NCBI GenBank assembly: GCA_963800135.1 | Contig: CAWCZR010000009.1 | Location: forward strand, 186,001-250,000 | Length of the DNA: 64,000 nucleotides | Source: DASPSM01 sp963800135 | Lineage (GTDB): Bacteria > Planctomycetota > Planctomycetia > Planctomycetales > Planctomycetaceae | Direction of reading: 5' to 3' | In this document: positions 38,021 through 46,923 of the stretch, in pieces | How positions within the stretch are numbered: the stretch's first letter is position 1 | Layout of the letters: every line of letters begins with the position of its first letter | Position numbers and translations under genes: made by a program | Notes under the pieces: generated by a model | The model's database searches: none | The model's input: only the letters and a program-made list of their open reading frames with translations | What the model was told of the DNA's origin: nothing

Positions 38021-39430
38021 TCAGATGTCAAAATACATCGCGAACTCCCAGGGGTGGGGTCGCTGGCGGAGGGCTTCGACTTCGTAGGTCGTCTTGTACC
38101 AGATCCACGTGTCGATCACGTCTTCGGTGAAGACGTCGCCTCGAAGAAGATAGTCGTGGTCCTTGCGGAGGCCGGCGAGGGCTTCTTCGAGCGACATGGG
38201 AACGCCGGGGACTCCTGCGAGGTCTTCGGGAGCCAGGTCGTAGATGTCTTTGTCGAGCGGCGGGCCTGGGGTGGTTTTGTTCTGGATGCCGTCGAGCGCC
38301 GCCATCAGCACGGCGGACATGGCGAGGTACGGATTCGACGACGAGTCGGGGCAGCGGTACTCAATCCGCTTGTTGGCCGAGCTCGGGGCGTGCACGGGAA
38401 TGCGGATGGCGGCCGAGCGATTGCGGTAGCTGTAGGTGAGGTTGATCGGCGCCTCGAAGCCGGGGACGAGCCGCTTGTAGCTGTTGGTCGTCGGGCAGCA
38501 GAAGGCGAAGAGCGAGGCCGAGTGCTTCAAGATGCCGCCGATGGCGTAGAGCGCCATCTGGCTCAAGCCGCCGTAGCCGGAGCCGGCGAAGAGCGACTCG
38601 CCCTTCTTCCAGAGCGACAGGTGCAGATGCAGGCCGGAGCCGTTGTCGTTCCAGACGGGCTTGGGCATGAAGGTGGCTGTTTTGCCGTGGCGAGCGGCCA
38701 CGTTCTTGACGACATATTTATAGCGGATGAGATTGTCGGCCGTGCGCAAGAGCGGGCCGTACTTCATATCGATTTCGCACTGGCCGGCGGTGGCGACTTC
38801 GTGATGCTGGGCCTCAACCTCGACGCCGCACTCCTGCAGGGCGAGCATCATCTCGGTGCGGACGTCTTGCAGCGTGTCGGCCGGCGGGACGGGGAAGTAG
38901 CCTTCCTTGTAGCGGATTTTGTAGCCGGCGTTGCCGTTGCCAGTTTTTCCACGGGTCCACTGCCCTTCGGCACTGTCGATGTGGTAATACGATTCGTGCT
39001 CGTTCTGGTCGAAGCGGACGCCGTCGAAGACGAAGAATTCCGCCTCGGGGCCGAAATTGGCGAGGTCGGCGATGCCCGTCGACTTCATGTAGGCTTCTGC
39101 TTTTCGGGCAACGTTGCGCGGATCCTTGGCATAATCTTCGCGGGTGATGGGATCCTGGATGTTGCAGGTCATCGCCAGCGTGTGATTCATAAACGGGTCG
39201 ACCATCGCCGTTTCGGGCTGCGGCACGACGAGCATGTCGCTCTCGTTGATGGCCTGCCAGCCGCGGAGGGAGGACCCGTCGAAGCTGAAACCTTCCTCGA
39301 AACTGCGTTCATTCAGGGTCTGGACGGGGATGGTGAAATGCTTGGGCATCCCCGGAAAATCCATGAAACGCAGATCGACGGCACGAACTTCACGTTCGCG
39401 GCACAGCGCCAAAACCTCTTTGGGAGTCAT
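38021..39430 (-). CDS. glnA: Type I glutamine synthetase
   Basis: ATP-dependent synthesis of glutamine from glutamate and ammonia; about 469 residues from ATG 39430. A TTG at 39448 with GGAG upstream is an alternative start. Active-site blocks are 'GFSFDGSSLRGWQAINESDM' (beta-Grasp, Asp latch), 'FGPEAEFFVFD' (metal Glu pair), the ATP/Glu site around 'GLHLHLSLWKKG', 'YSYRNRSAAIRIPVH' (substrate Arg), and 'YRCPDSSSNPYLAMSA'. The adenylylation Tyr is present in 'DIYDLAPEDL', placing it in the GSI-beta class controlled by GlnE. An IS630 element ends about 80 bases upstream of the start, so promoter architecture may be altered. Confidence 0.93.
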   Translation of the reverse strand: MTPKEVLALCREREVRAVDLRFMDFPGMPKHFTIPVQTLNERSFEEGFSFDGSSLRGWQAINESDMLVVPQPETAMVDPFMNHTLAMTCNIQDPITREDYAKDPRNVARKAEAYMKSTGIADLANFGPEAEFFVFDGVRFDQNEHESYYHIDSAEGQWTRGKTGNGNAGYKIRYKEGYFPVPPADTLQDVRTEMMLALQECGVEVEAQHHEVATAGQCEIDMKYGPLLRTADNLIRYKYVVKNVAARHGKTATFMPKPVWNDNGSGLHLHLSLWKKGESLFAGSGYGGLSQMALYAIGGILKHSASLFAFCCPTTNSYKRLVPGFEAPINLTYSYRNRSAAIRIPVHAPSSANKRIEYRCPDSSSNPYLAMSAVLMAALDGIQNKTTPGPPLDKDIYDLAPEDLAGVPGVPMSLEEALAGLRKDHDYLLRGDVFTEDVIDTWIWYKTTYEVEALRQRPHPWEFAMYFDI

Positions 39431-39512
39431 TCGCCCTCGGCTAATCAAACGCGCGCACTCCGACTGTCACAGTTGTTTATGATAAGCGGGGTGCAAAGGG
39501 TGTACCAGCAGC

Positions 39513-40691
39513 TAAATAAAACCTCCACCGAAGCGGAGCGCTAAGCGGCTAAGGAGTACAGGTCTGTGAAGCTGGCCGTTTGCAGGAAAAATGTTTTTTG
39601 AGCCGCGGCCCAATCGGTGACTTCTCGCAGGAGTTCGTCGATCGACTGACAGCGGTGATTGCGGGTGATCGTCTCGTGGAGGTGCCACCAGACGCGCTCG
39701 ATGGGATTCGTCTCGGGCGCGTACTTCGGAAGAAAGTGGAGGACAATTCGACCGGGGTGTTGAAGCAGGTAATCGCGGATGGCGCGGCAATCGTGGAACT
39801 TGGCGTTGTCGCAGACCACATGGATCACCCGATAGGACCGCAGTTGCCGACGCAGGTCGTCGAGGTGGGCCACGAAGAGCGCCGCGTTGCGTTGCTTTCC
39901 TGGAGCCGACAACAACAGCCGTCCTGTCCGCCAGTGAAGCGATCCAGCCAAATGCCGTTTTTCGTTGTTGCCTGGCGTGACGACCTCGGCTTGCTGGCCG
40001 CGACGCATCCACATCGACCCGATCTTGGGGTTCAAATGGACATCCACTTCGTCTTGGAACACAACGGTCTCGTTGGCCGGCAGTTGTCCGATGAATCGCT
40101 GGATTTGCTGCAGCTTCCGGGCATGCTCCGGATCGCGCGGCCCGACGACCGGCCGGGGACGACGCCAGACAAACTCCCGCCGGTGCATCCCCCGGCGGAC
40201 CGTTTCGGGGCTCACGCGGATGCGTTCCTGTTCCCACAACAGCAAGGCCAACAGACCGCACGACCAGCGGCTCCGGAAGAAGCCGAAGTCCTGCGGCGTC
40301 GACTTCAACAGCCACCGCACGACGAAAATCAGCCACGAAGGAACTGTGTCTGGTTGTTCTTCGGTTCGCAAAGCCATTCCCAGCCGACCTGTCGCAAACT
40401 CCCGTTTCACCGAGCGGATCAAAGTCGGGCTGGCAAAGGTGGCCGCGCGGATCTCGCGGTAGGAACGTCCTTCGGCCAGCAACAACAGGACCAGTGCTCG
40501 CCGAGCCGTCCGCGCTGTCCGCAAGGTCTTCAAACACGTTTTGCGTTCCCGCGTCGAAAGACGAAGATGGCCATCCATGGCTTGGTCTCCGGGGATTGTG
40601 GTCGTCTATCACCCACAACCTTAGAGCCAAGCCTGTTTTCTACTCCAGATCATTCTCCCTCCGCGCTACGCACGGTGCGAGGTCTTATTTA
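39513..40691 (-). mobile_element. IS630-family insertion sequence, apparently complete
   Basis: Element of about 1,175 bases bounded by TA dinucleotides at 39513-39514 and 40690-40691, as expected for IS630/mariner target duplication. The ends are imperfect inverted repeats: TAAATAAAACCTCCACCG on the left against TAAATAAGACCTCGCACCG on the right (reverse strand), with similarity continuing for about 32 bases. It encodes one intact transposase. It lies between glnA and a truncated gene whose reading frame begins at the IS boundary. Confidence 0.88.
39541..40578 (-). CDS. IS630-family DDE transposase
   Basis: Transposase of 345 residues. The N-terminal HTH region ('RRALVLLLLAEGRSYREI') and a Trp/Arg-rich linker ('LLLWEQERIRVSPETVRRGM') precede the catalytic core. 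The triad is visible as Asp in 'VVFQDEVDVHLNP', Asp in 'IHVVCDNAKFHDCRAI' and Glu in 'LPKYAPETNPIERVWW', the last matching the IS630/Tc1 'NPIE' signature. The frame is intact with no sign of decay, so the element may still be mobile. Confidence 0.92.
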   Translation of the reverse strand: MDGHLRLSTRERKTCLKTLRTARTARRALVLLLLAEGRSYREIRAATFASPTLIRSVKREFATGRLGMALRTEEQPDTVPSWLIFVVRWLLKSTPQDFGFFRSRWSCGLLALLLWEQERIRVSPETVRRGMHRREFVWRRPRPVVGPRDPEHARKLQQIQRFIGQLPANETVVFQDEVDVHLNPKIGSMWMRRGQQAEVVTPGNNEKRHLAGSLHWRTGRLLLSAPGKQRNAALFVAHLDDLRRQLRSYRVIHVVCDNAKFHDCRAIRDYLLQHPGRIVLHFLPKYAPETNPIERVWWHLHETITRNHRCQSIDELLREVTDWAAAQKTFFLQTASFTDLYSLAA

Positions 40692-41087
40692 GAAGGGGGT
40701 TGGACATTTGCCGAACTCGTGCGGCAGCTGAATGAGCGAGTGTTTTTTTGGCCGGGGTTGGCGGCGGGGCCGGTGGACTCCGGCGAGCGGCACTATGAGC
40801 GCTACAGTCTCAATAAGCCAGTGATCATGCGCTGCCGCACAGGCGAACTGTTCGACGCGAACTCGGGCGCGGAACCGCTGTTCTGCAAGTACAACTCAGG
40901 CTCACCGCGGATGACACAAGGGCGCGGTAGTCCGCGCGGACCAAGCACCTTCCTCGAATGCCATCGTGCGCCCTTCACGTCGAGCAGCGTGGTTGAGGTA
41001 ACTTACCTAAAGCTCGTGACGCTTCCGACCTTGGTTGAGTCTGCCGGTTCCCCTTGGGGTCCATGGACGGCGCATCGCCTGCGCTGA
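40690..41087 (+). pseudogene. 3' remnant of a gene truncated at the IS630 boundary
   Basis: The frame runs from the IS end to a stop at 41085-41087, about 130 codons. It encodes a protein-like sequence: 'GGWTFAELVRQLNERVFFWP', 'RHYERYSLNKPVIMRCRTGE', 'FCKYNSGSPRMTQGRGSPRG', 'PSTFLECHRAPFTSSSVVEV'. It resembles, from memory, a family of small bacterial proteins with an N-x-RVFFWP block and an S-PRG-P-TF block (DUF7002-like), without a known function. No start codon with a ribosome site precedes it, and the 5' part is not found on the other side of the IS. This implies insertion with flanking deletion, or an insertion into an already broken gene. Confidence 0.6.
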
Positions 41088-41150
41088 TGCCCTGCGGAAA
41101 CGCGGACACCCGTGCCGCGGACTGCGGATGCAGCGACGACCGAGAAATGC

Positions 41151-41200
41151 CGCCCCTCACCCCAACCCTCTCCCGGCAGACCGGGAGAGGGCGAAGGCGA
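41151..41200. terminator. Palindromic repeat between convergent units
   Basis: CCCTCTCCCGGCAGACCGGG followed by AGAGGG folds as a strong stem (CCCTCTCCCGG/CCGGGAGAGGG), preceded by CGCCCCTCACCCCAA. It is related to the hairpin part of repeat A. It sits 12 bases after the M28 peptidase stop, and a role as terminator is plausible. Confidence 0.5.
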
Positions 41201-41212
41201 AGAGGCGGCGCG

Positions 41213-43306
41213 TCAGCGGGGCACGCCCAGCGTTACTTTCAGCTTCACTTCCTTGCGGGCGCGGGTGACTGTGATATCAACCGTGTCGCCGGCGTTGACG
41301 CGGCGGAGGGCGAGATCAAAGTCGTCGAGGTTGGTGATTTTTCGGCCGGCGAATTCGATCAGCACGTCGCCGCCTTTGATACCGGCTTTGTCCGACGGGC
41401 TGCCGGGGCTGACGCCTTGGATGGCGTAGCCTTTCACCTCGCTGCCGAAGTCGGGGATGCTGCCGAAGTAGGGCCGGCTGCCTTGGCGTTCGACGCGGGC
41501 GTTCCCCTTCACTTCGACGTATTGCGGCGGGGTCGGGCTTTCGTCGGTGTCGGACACGACTTGCTCGATCAGGTCGACGATGCGGTCCATGCCCGTGATG
41601 TTGATCTTGGGCCACTTATCGGTCGGGCGGTGGTAGTCGGGATGCGTGCCCGTGAAGAAGTGCAGCACGGGGATTTTCTTGCCGTAGAACGACGACTGGT
41701 CGCTCGGCCCAAAGCCTTCCGGCTTGAGGATCAGGTGGAGCTGGTGCGTGGGGGCGAGCTTTTTCAGGAGCTTTTCCCAGTGCGGGGCGGTGCCGATGCC
41801 GTAGACGGTGAGCTTGTCGTCCTTGAGGCGGCCGACCATGTCGAGGTTGATCATGGCGATCGTCTTATTGAGCGGGAAGACGGGGTTTTTGACGTAGTAG
41901 GCTGAGCCGATCAAACCCTCTTCCTCGCCCGAGAAGGTCATGAAGACGAGCTTGCGAGGCGGCTTCTTGCCGCGCTGGCCGAAGCGTCGAGCCAGCTCGA
42001 GCACGCTGACGGTGCCGGAGGCGTTGTCGTCGGCTCCGTTATGGATTTCGTGCGAGCCAGGCATGAGCGAGCCCAAGCCGCCGCGGCCCAGGTGATCGTA
42101 GTGGGCGCCGACGATGACGATTTCGTCCTTCTTCGGGCCTTCGCCTTCGAGCACGCCGATGACGTTTTTCACCTGCGTGGGCGAGCGGTCGATGGTGGTG
42201 ACGCCTTCGGCCTTCCAGCCGGCGAGCGGAGCGCTGTGCGGCTTCATGTCCTTGTCGATGGCCGTTTCGAGCTGGGTGATCGATTTGCCGAGGGCCGGCT
42301 CGAGCACGCGATTGACGGCTTCGAGGCTGAGCTGCACGACGGGGATGCTGGTGTCGCTGCCGGTGCCGCCGTAGCCGAACTTCATGAAGGGATCGTTCTC
42401 GGGATTTTTGAGGTCGGCCTTGGCCTTTTTGAGCTTGGTGACGTCTTCGCGGAGTTCTTTGAGGGCGGCGGCGACGGCGGGGGAGTTGGCTACCTCGCGG
42501 AGTTCGTTCTTGGCCTGCGCCTTGGCTGCGGCATCCGCGTTGTCTTCGGCCTTGTCGAGGGCTTCGGCCGCTTCGACGAGATGGTTGGTGGCGCGGCGGA
42601 CGCGGGACTCGGCCTCCTTGGCATTCTTTCGCACGCTGAACGGATCGTTGAGAAAGATGATCGCGCTCGCGCCGGCGGCGATCGCGTTGCTGAGCTTGGA
42701 GCGGAGGTCGGAGCCGCTCGCACGGCGACGGCCGGGGCCGTTCGGGCCGGGGCCGAATCCTTCTTGCGGCTCTTCGTCAACCTGGCCGGGGTTGTGTCGC
42801 ATGACGATCACGACTTTGCCTTTGACGTCGATGCCCTGGAAGTCGCGGAAGTCGTGCTCGTCGAGTCCATAGCTGGCGAAGACGAGGTCGCCGCTGATCT
42901 TGCCGCCGCCGCCGAAGGAGCAGGGGACGAAGTCGACGTCTCGCTTGAGCTCGATCGTCTTGCCGCCGGGGCCGACGAGCTTGAGCGTGTTGGGCGTGCC
43001 GAGGATGGCCTTGGTGGTCATCTTGAAGTATTGAAAGGCGTCGCCCTTGACCTGGGTGACGTCGAGCCCGGCTTCTTTGAATTGCTCTTTGATGTAGTCG
43101 GCGGCCCGGTTGAGGCCCTTGGTGCCGATGCCGCGACCTTCGAGCTCGTCGGAGGCGAGGTACTTGATGTCGTTGAGCAGGTGCGACTGGCTTTCGACGG
43201 GCGTGTCGGCCGGCACGCGGACGGTCGCGGCGACACCGATCAACAGGCCCGCGGCCACGAAGACGATCGATCGAGCGGCAAGACGAGTAGAACGCATGTG
43301 AGTCAT
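41213..43306 (-). CDS. Exported M28-family aminopeptidase with PA-domain insertion and C-terminal PDZ
   Basis: Zn-dependent peptidase of about 697 residues with a signal peptide ('SIVFVAAGLLIGVAATV'). The metal ligands of the M28 fold are visible: 'GAHYDHLGRGG', 'IHNGADDNASG', 'FSGEEEGLIGS' (catalytic Glu pair), 'INLDMVGR' and the final His in 'FFTGTHPDYHRPTD'. The PA domain between the N-terminal segment and the catalytic domain is enlarged by a charged Ala/Glu/Lys helical stretch of about 90 residues (about residues 230-320). The C-terminus is a PDZ domain ('YAIQGVSPGSPSDKAGIKGG'). Probably a periplasmic aminopeptidase; the PDZ suggests substrate recognition or oligomerisation. Confidence 0.88.
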   Translation of the reverse strand: MTHMRSTRLAARSIVFVAAGLLIGVAATVRVPADTPVESQSHLLNDIKYLASDELEGRGIGTKGLNRAADYIKEQFKEAGLDVTQVKGDAFQYFKMTTKAILGTPNTLKLVGPGGKTIELKRDVDFVPCSFGGGGKISGDLVFASYGLDEHDFRDFQGIDVKGKVVIVMRHNPGQVDEEPQEGFGPGPNGPGRRRASGSDLRSKLSNAIAAGASAIIFLNDPFSVRKNAKEAESRVRRATNHLVEAAEALDKAEDNADAAAKAQAKNELREVANSPAVAAALKELREDVTKLKKAKADLKNPENDPFMKFGYGGTGSDTSIPVVQLSLEAVNRVLEPALGKSITQLETAIDKDMKPHSAPLAGWKAEGVTTIDRSPTQVKNVIGVLEGEGPKKDEIVIVGAHYDHLGRGGLGSLMPGSHEIHNGADDNASGTVSVLELARRFGQRGKKPPRKLVFMTFSGEEEGLIGSAYYVKNPVFPLNKTIAMINLDMVGRLKDDKLTVYGIGTAPHWEKLLKKLAPTHQLHLILKPEGFGPSDQSSFYGKKIPVLHFFTGTHPDYHRPTDKWPKINITGMDRIVDLIEQVVSDTDESPTPPQYVEVKGNARVERQGSRPYFGSIPDFGSEVKGYAIQGVSPGSPSDKAGIKGGDVLIEFAGRKITNLDDFDLALRRVNAGDTVDITVTRARKEVKLKVTLGVPR

Positions 43307-43687
43307 CCAGGAATGATTCGGAGGGGATCAAGTTTCTTGGGAGTGCGACGCACGACTCGCCCCGCGCTCGAGCCAGACGTGCGAACCCGAAGCTCGGCGG
43401 GAGCCCGGGCCCCGTTTCCAATCACCCGGCCACGGGGGCCGGGCGTCCAATGACCGGCCACGGGGGCCGGGCACCGTTTCGTTCTCGCGACCGAGCCCGA
43501 CTTTAGTTACGTGCGCCGGGCGTCCAAGGCACATCGATTCTAAACAGATCGCGTCGCCCATCGCCAGCGGCGAAAGGTGCGGTTGGGAGGACGTGACGAA
43601 CGCGGGTGCCGCGGCGTATCGGTGAGCGAACGGGTCCCTTGGTTTTCCTACGCCAATTCGCGGTCAAAACACCAATTCAGCTGGCGT
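43307..43687. other. Intergenic region with a short direct repeat
   Basis: About 380 bases between two genes on the minus strand. It holds two tandem copies of 'CCAATnA(C)CCGGCCACGGGG' plus GCCGGGC (43418-43445 and 43446-43472). Otherwise I see no gene. The repeat lies 110-165 bases upstream of the M28 peptidase gene. Confidence 0.55.
43418..43472 (+). repeat. Two tandem ~27-base copies
   Basis: The unit core CCGGCCACGGGGGCCGGGC is itself palindromic and occurs twice back to back with TCCAAT in front. It may be an operator-like or REP-like pair. Confidence 0.65.
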
Positions 43688-44787
43688 TCAGGTTGGTTTC
43701 CAGCCGGGGGCCGGCAGCGGGCCTTGGGGGGCGGGGAAGGTTTTGTAGATTTCGTCGAGGGCCGCGATGACTGGGCCGTGCAGCTCGCGGTTGGCGGCGA
43801 CGATGCCGCGGTTGGCCAAGAGCTCGTAGCCGTGGTTGAATTCGAGCGGCCGGCCCATCACGTCGGAGACGATTCCGCCGGCTTCTTCGACCACGAGGAC
43901 GCCGCCGGCGTGGTCCCAGATTTTTTCCTTGTAGCCGTACTTGGCGGGGAGCCGCATGTAAATTTCGGCATCGCCGCGGGCGACGATCGCGTACTTGGCC
44001 TGGCTGTCCATCCGCAGGGCGCGCGGTGAATGCCGAGGGCTTCGGCGACGCGCGACGACAGGCTCGTCGACGTGTGGGTCGATTCGACCGATTCGCAGAA
44101 GCGGGCCTCGATCGGGTCGGCCAGTTGACTGCAGTGGACGGCGATCGGCGTGGTCTTCACATCGTCAAGCGGCACGACCCACGCCCCGCCGCCGCGCGTG
44201 GCGTAAAAGATTGCGCCGGGCGTTGCGGTTGGGTCCGCGGATTCAATTGCCGCGTCGGCGGGGTGAGCAGTTGCAGTCAGGTTGGGGCAGCCGAGGAGGG
44301 CGATTTCAATCTTTCCCTCGATGATCAGCGCGAGCGAGACGGCATATTGTTCTTGCCGCAAGAAGCCTTTCGTGCCGTCGATGGGGTCGAGTGTCCAGAA
44401 CCGCGGGGCGAATTTCTTTTCGCAGCCGCGATCGATCCAGTCGCAGGCCTGTTCGCCGGTGGCTTCGACGCCGATCGCCCGCAGCTCTTCGAGCACGCGA
44501 TCGAGGAAGGCGCCGTTTTCTTCGCGGCGAAGGGCTCCCGATTCTTCCTCGCCGATGATCGGATCGCGCGGAAAGGCGTCACCGATCAGCCGACAAATGG
44601 CCGCCTGGCTGGCGAAGTCGGCGACGGTGACGGGGCTGCGATCCTCTTTTTCAAACACGTCGGCCGCGATTTTGGACTGCACGTCGCGACAAATCCGCGA
44701 GGCGGCACGCACGGCATCGAGAGCGATCCGCAGCTCGGCTTCCCATCGTCCGGATTGAGGCCGTTCGAATTGAGACTGTGACGCCAT
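43688..44787 (-). CDS. 3'(2'),5'-bisphosphate nucleotidase (HAL2/CysQ-like), one frameshift
   Basis: Li-sensitive phosphatase family that removes the 3' phosphate of PAP/PAPS, recycling sulfate-assimilation by-products; about 365 residues. The start is ATG 44787. Metal-site blocks are 'VTVADFASQAAI', 'DPIIGEEESGAL' (Glu pair) and 'TLDPIDGTKGFLRQEQYAVS' (the HAL2/SAL1 form of the DPIDGT motif), with 'WDHAGGVLVVEEAGG' at the C-terminal site. The frame breaks at about 44019-44024 in a GCGCGC run. Dropping two bases there gives 'GIHRALRMDSQAKYA'; adding one would also restore the frame. Close resemblance to yeast HAL2 makes this assignment stronger than generic inositol phosphatase. Confidence 0.85.
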
Positions 44788-44871
44788 CGAGATTCTTTTT
44801 CCCTCTCTCGTGACGCGGTCGTGCCGCCCGACCAGACCGCGAAACAGCAAGTATAGTTCGCCCGGGGATTG

Positions 44872-44975
44872 GCGTCAGCCGGCGGGTGCTTACGGCCGGA
44901 TTTTCGTCGCTCGCTTGCATAGAAGACGAGGAATCAAAGCACCATCGGGCTGACGCCCGACGCTCGCCGAGTCTT
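44872..44975. repeat. Short interspersed palindromic repeat D
   Basis: GCGTCAGCCGGCGGGTGCTTACGG-type sequence near 44872-44898 and its partner GGGCTGACGCCCGACGCTCG near 44947-44966 form an inverted pair. A related form, CGGCGGGCTGACACCCGCCG, overlaps the possible ATG of the PQQ-like gene (23742-23765). It lies between the phosphatase and TlpA-like genes. Confidence 0.5.
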
Positions 44976-45030
44976 GTCGGCCGGTGCAATGCCCCTGCGA
45001 GTGCGGCAGCGAACAGACGCGAGTGAGCCG

Positions 45031-46720
45031 TCAACGACTCTTGGTGAGGATCACGCACTCGTCGCGGATGACGTACGTCATGCCCAGCGGAGCGAGCAGC
45101 CGGGCGAGAGCGGACGAAAGCGGCTCGTCGACGACGGAGCCGGTCACTTTCGTGTCGGGATCGATCGCGTGGGCCAGTCGAGCCGCCGGGTTGAGCAAGA
45201 ACGTCTCGTCTCCGCTCTTCGTTTCGAGCACGGCAATCACCTGTTTGAGCGATTCGCCGTGGAATTCCGGCGTCACTTTCTTCGTGAGGGCCGCGGCGAC
45301 GAGGGCGTTCTCTTCTTCCTGGCGCTGCGACGGTTGCGACAGCCGGAGATTGCCGGGCGAACGCAGCACGATCCGCAGCCCGGCGCCCTCCGCGACGTAC
45401 GTCAGCCCGAGGGGATCGAGCGTCAGGTTGAGCCACGAGCGCAGCGTGATGCGGCCGCCGAGTTTCAGCGGCACGCGGGCCCTCTCGTCGATCGCCGCAG
45501 CCTTCAGCTCGTCCCGATCGAGCCGAATCGCGATCCGTCCCATGCGCGCATAAAAATCCATCAGCTCGGCGAGTGGCTCATCATCGACGCCCAGCGCCTG
45601 TCCGCGGTCGAGGGCCCGCTCGAGCCGCCTGGCCGGCGACAGCGGCGTCAGCTTCGACGCCAGGAATTCTTCGCAGACTTGGCTGCCAAGCTCCGTCGGC
45701 TTGCGACCGAAGTCAACCACTCGCCCCTCGGGGTCGATTAGCACGGCGGTCGGATAGCCGTGCACGCCGTAGTCCCGGGCCATCGATCCACTCGTGTCGA
45801 GCAGAATCGGAAACGGGAACGGACGGCCGCGCCACGTGCGGGCGACGATGGGCTTGAGCTTCTTGTCGAGGTCGGCGAAGTCCGTCACATTTCGCTCGTG
45901 GACCGTCACGATGGCGAACTTGTCGCGGTCGGCCGCGTGGTCGTCGATAAAATCCATCCAGCCGGGCAAACCGCGTCCCGTGCACGGTCCGCACCAGTAG
46001 CCCCAGAATTCGAGCACGACCCACTTGCCCTTGAAGTCCTTCGGCTGCGCGCTCTTGGCGACGCCGCGCATCCGCAAAGTGCCACGCAGGCGCCGGTTTG
46101 CGGTAGAGCCGGGCGATCGTCGAGAGCGGCAACTTGATCTCGCCAAGGTCGACCGTTTTGGTTCCCTCGATCGTCACCTCGCGGGAGCCCATCTCGTGAT
46201 TGTCGCCGCCCCCCTCCGCCTGCAGGGTGTACCGGCCGGGTGGCAGCTGCAGGTCAAAGGTCGAGGCACGAGACCGGGCGTACCCGAGCTGGAGCTTGTC
46301 GGGTGCCAGCAACAGGGAGAGGAAGGATTCCAGCAGCGGCACTTCCGGTTTTTCCGACGCGAACCGCACGCGAATCCGGCCGAGTGGGAGCAGCTTGATC
46401 ACGATCGGATTCTTCGCGGACTCGAGCCCGACCGTCGCCACGCCGCCCAGTTGCCCCGTCGCGTCGAAGGCCATCAAGGCCTGGTCGCGACGATAAAGCT
46501 CGATCTCGAGCGAGAATTTTCCGTCCGCCCCGGAGACGGTCGGCCGATCCGACTTCAGCGGCCCTCCCTGATCGCTAATCCAATGCTCGTTCACCCGAGC
46601 GCAGGCGACGGGTTTCCCCTGCGCGTCAACCACTCGTCCCGTCACCCGCACGATCGTGCCGGCCTGGGCGGTTAAGGCGGACGCTAAGACGAGCACTGTG
46701 ATGCCGATTCGCAGCTTCAT
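45031..46720 (-). CDS. TlpA-like thioredoxin protein with carboxypeptidase-like N-domain and STN-like C-terminal repeats, one frameshift
   Basis: About 562 residues from ATG 46720, with GAGGAGCC upstream and a signal peptide ('GITVLVLASALTAQAG'). An N-terminal Ig-like domain ('VRVTGRVVDAQGKPVACARV') is of the carboxypeptidase-regulatory type. A TlpA/AhpC thioredoxin domain follows, with the redox motif WCGPC in 'VVLEFWGYWCGPCTGRG' and 'GVHGYPTAVLIDPEG'. The C-terminal half has two short beta-alpha units ('LNLTLDPLGLTYVAEGAGLR', 'LARLLAPLGMTYVIRDECVI') like secretin/TonB short N-terminal (STN) repeats. The break is in AAA 46076-46078. A periplasmic thiol-disulfide role is likely; what the STN-like part binds is unknown. 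Confidence 0.78.
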
Positions 46721-46923
46721 CCGACGGCTCCTCTCACTTGGGCCGTTTCCCGACAATTAGACCAGCAAGATGACGCTCCAGCGAACAATTTTTGTCAATG
46801 TATTCGACTCCCTGGCGAGCGGCAGGTGTAAGCCTGCCGGTTCTCGTCCCGGCAGCGATGGATACCGGCCGCTCGTCAGCATAAGCTGAGAACTCGAGCT
46901 TCATTGTTCCCGAGAAACAGTTC

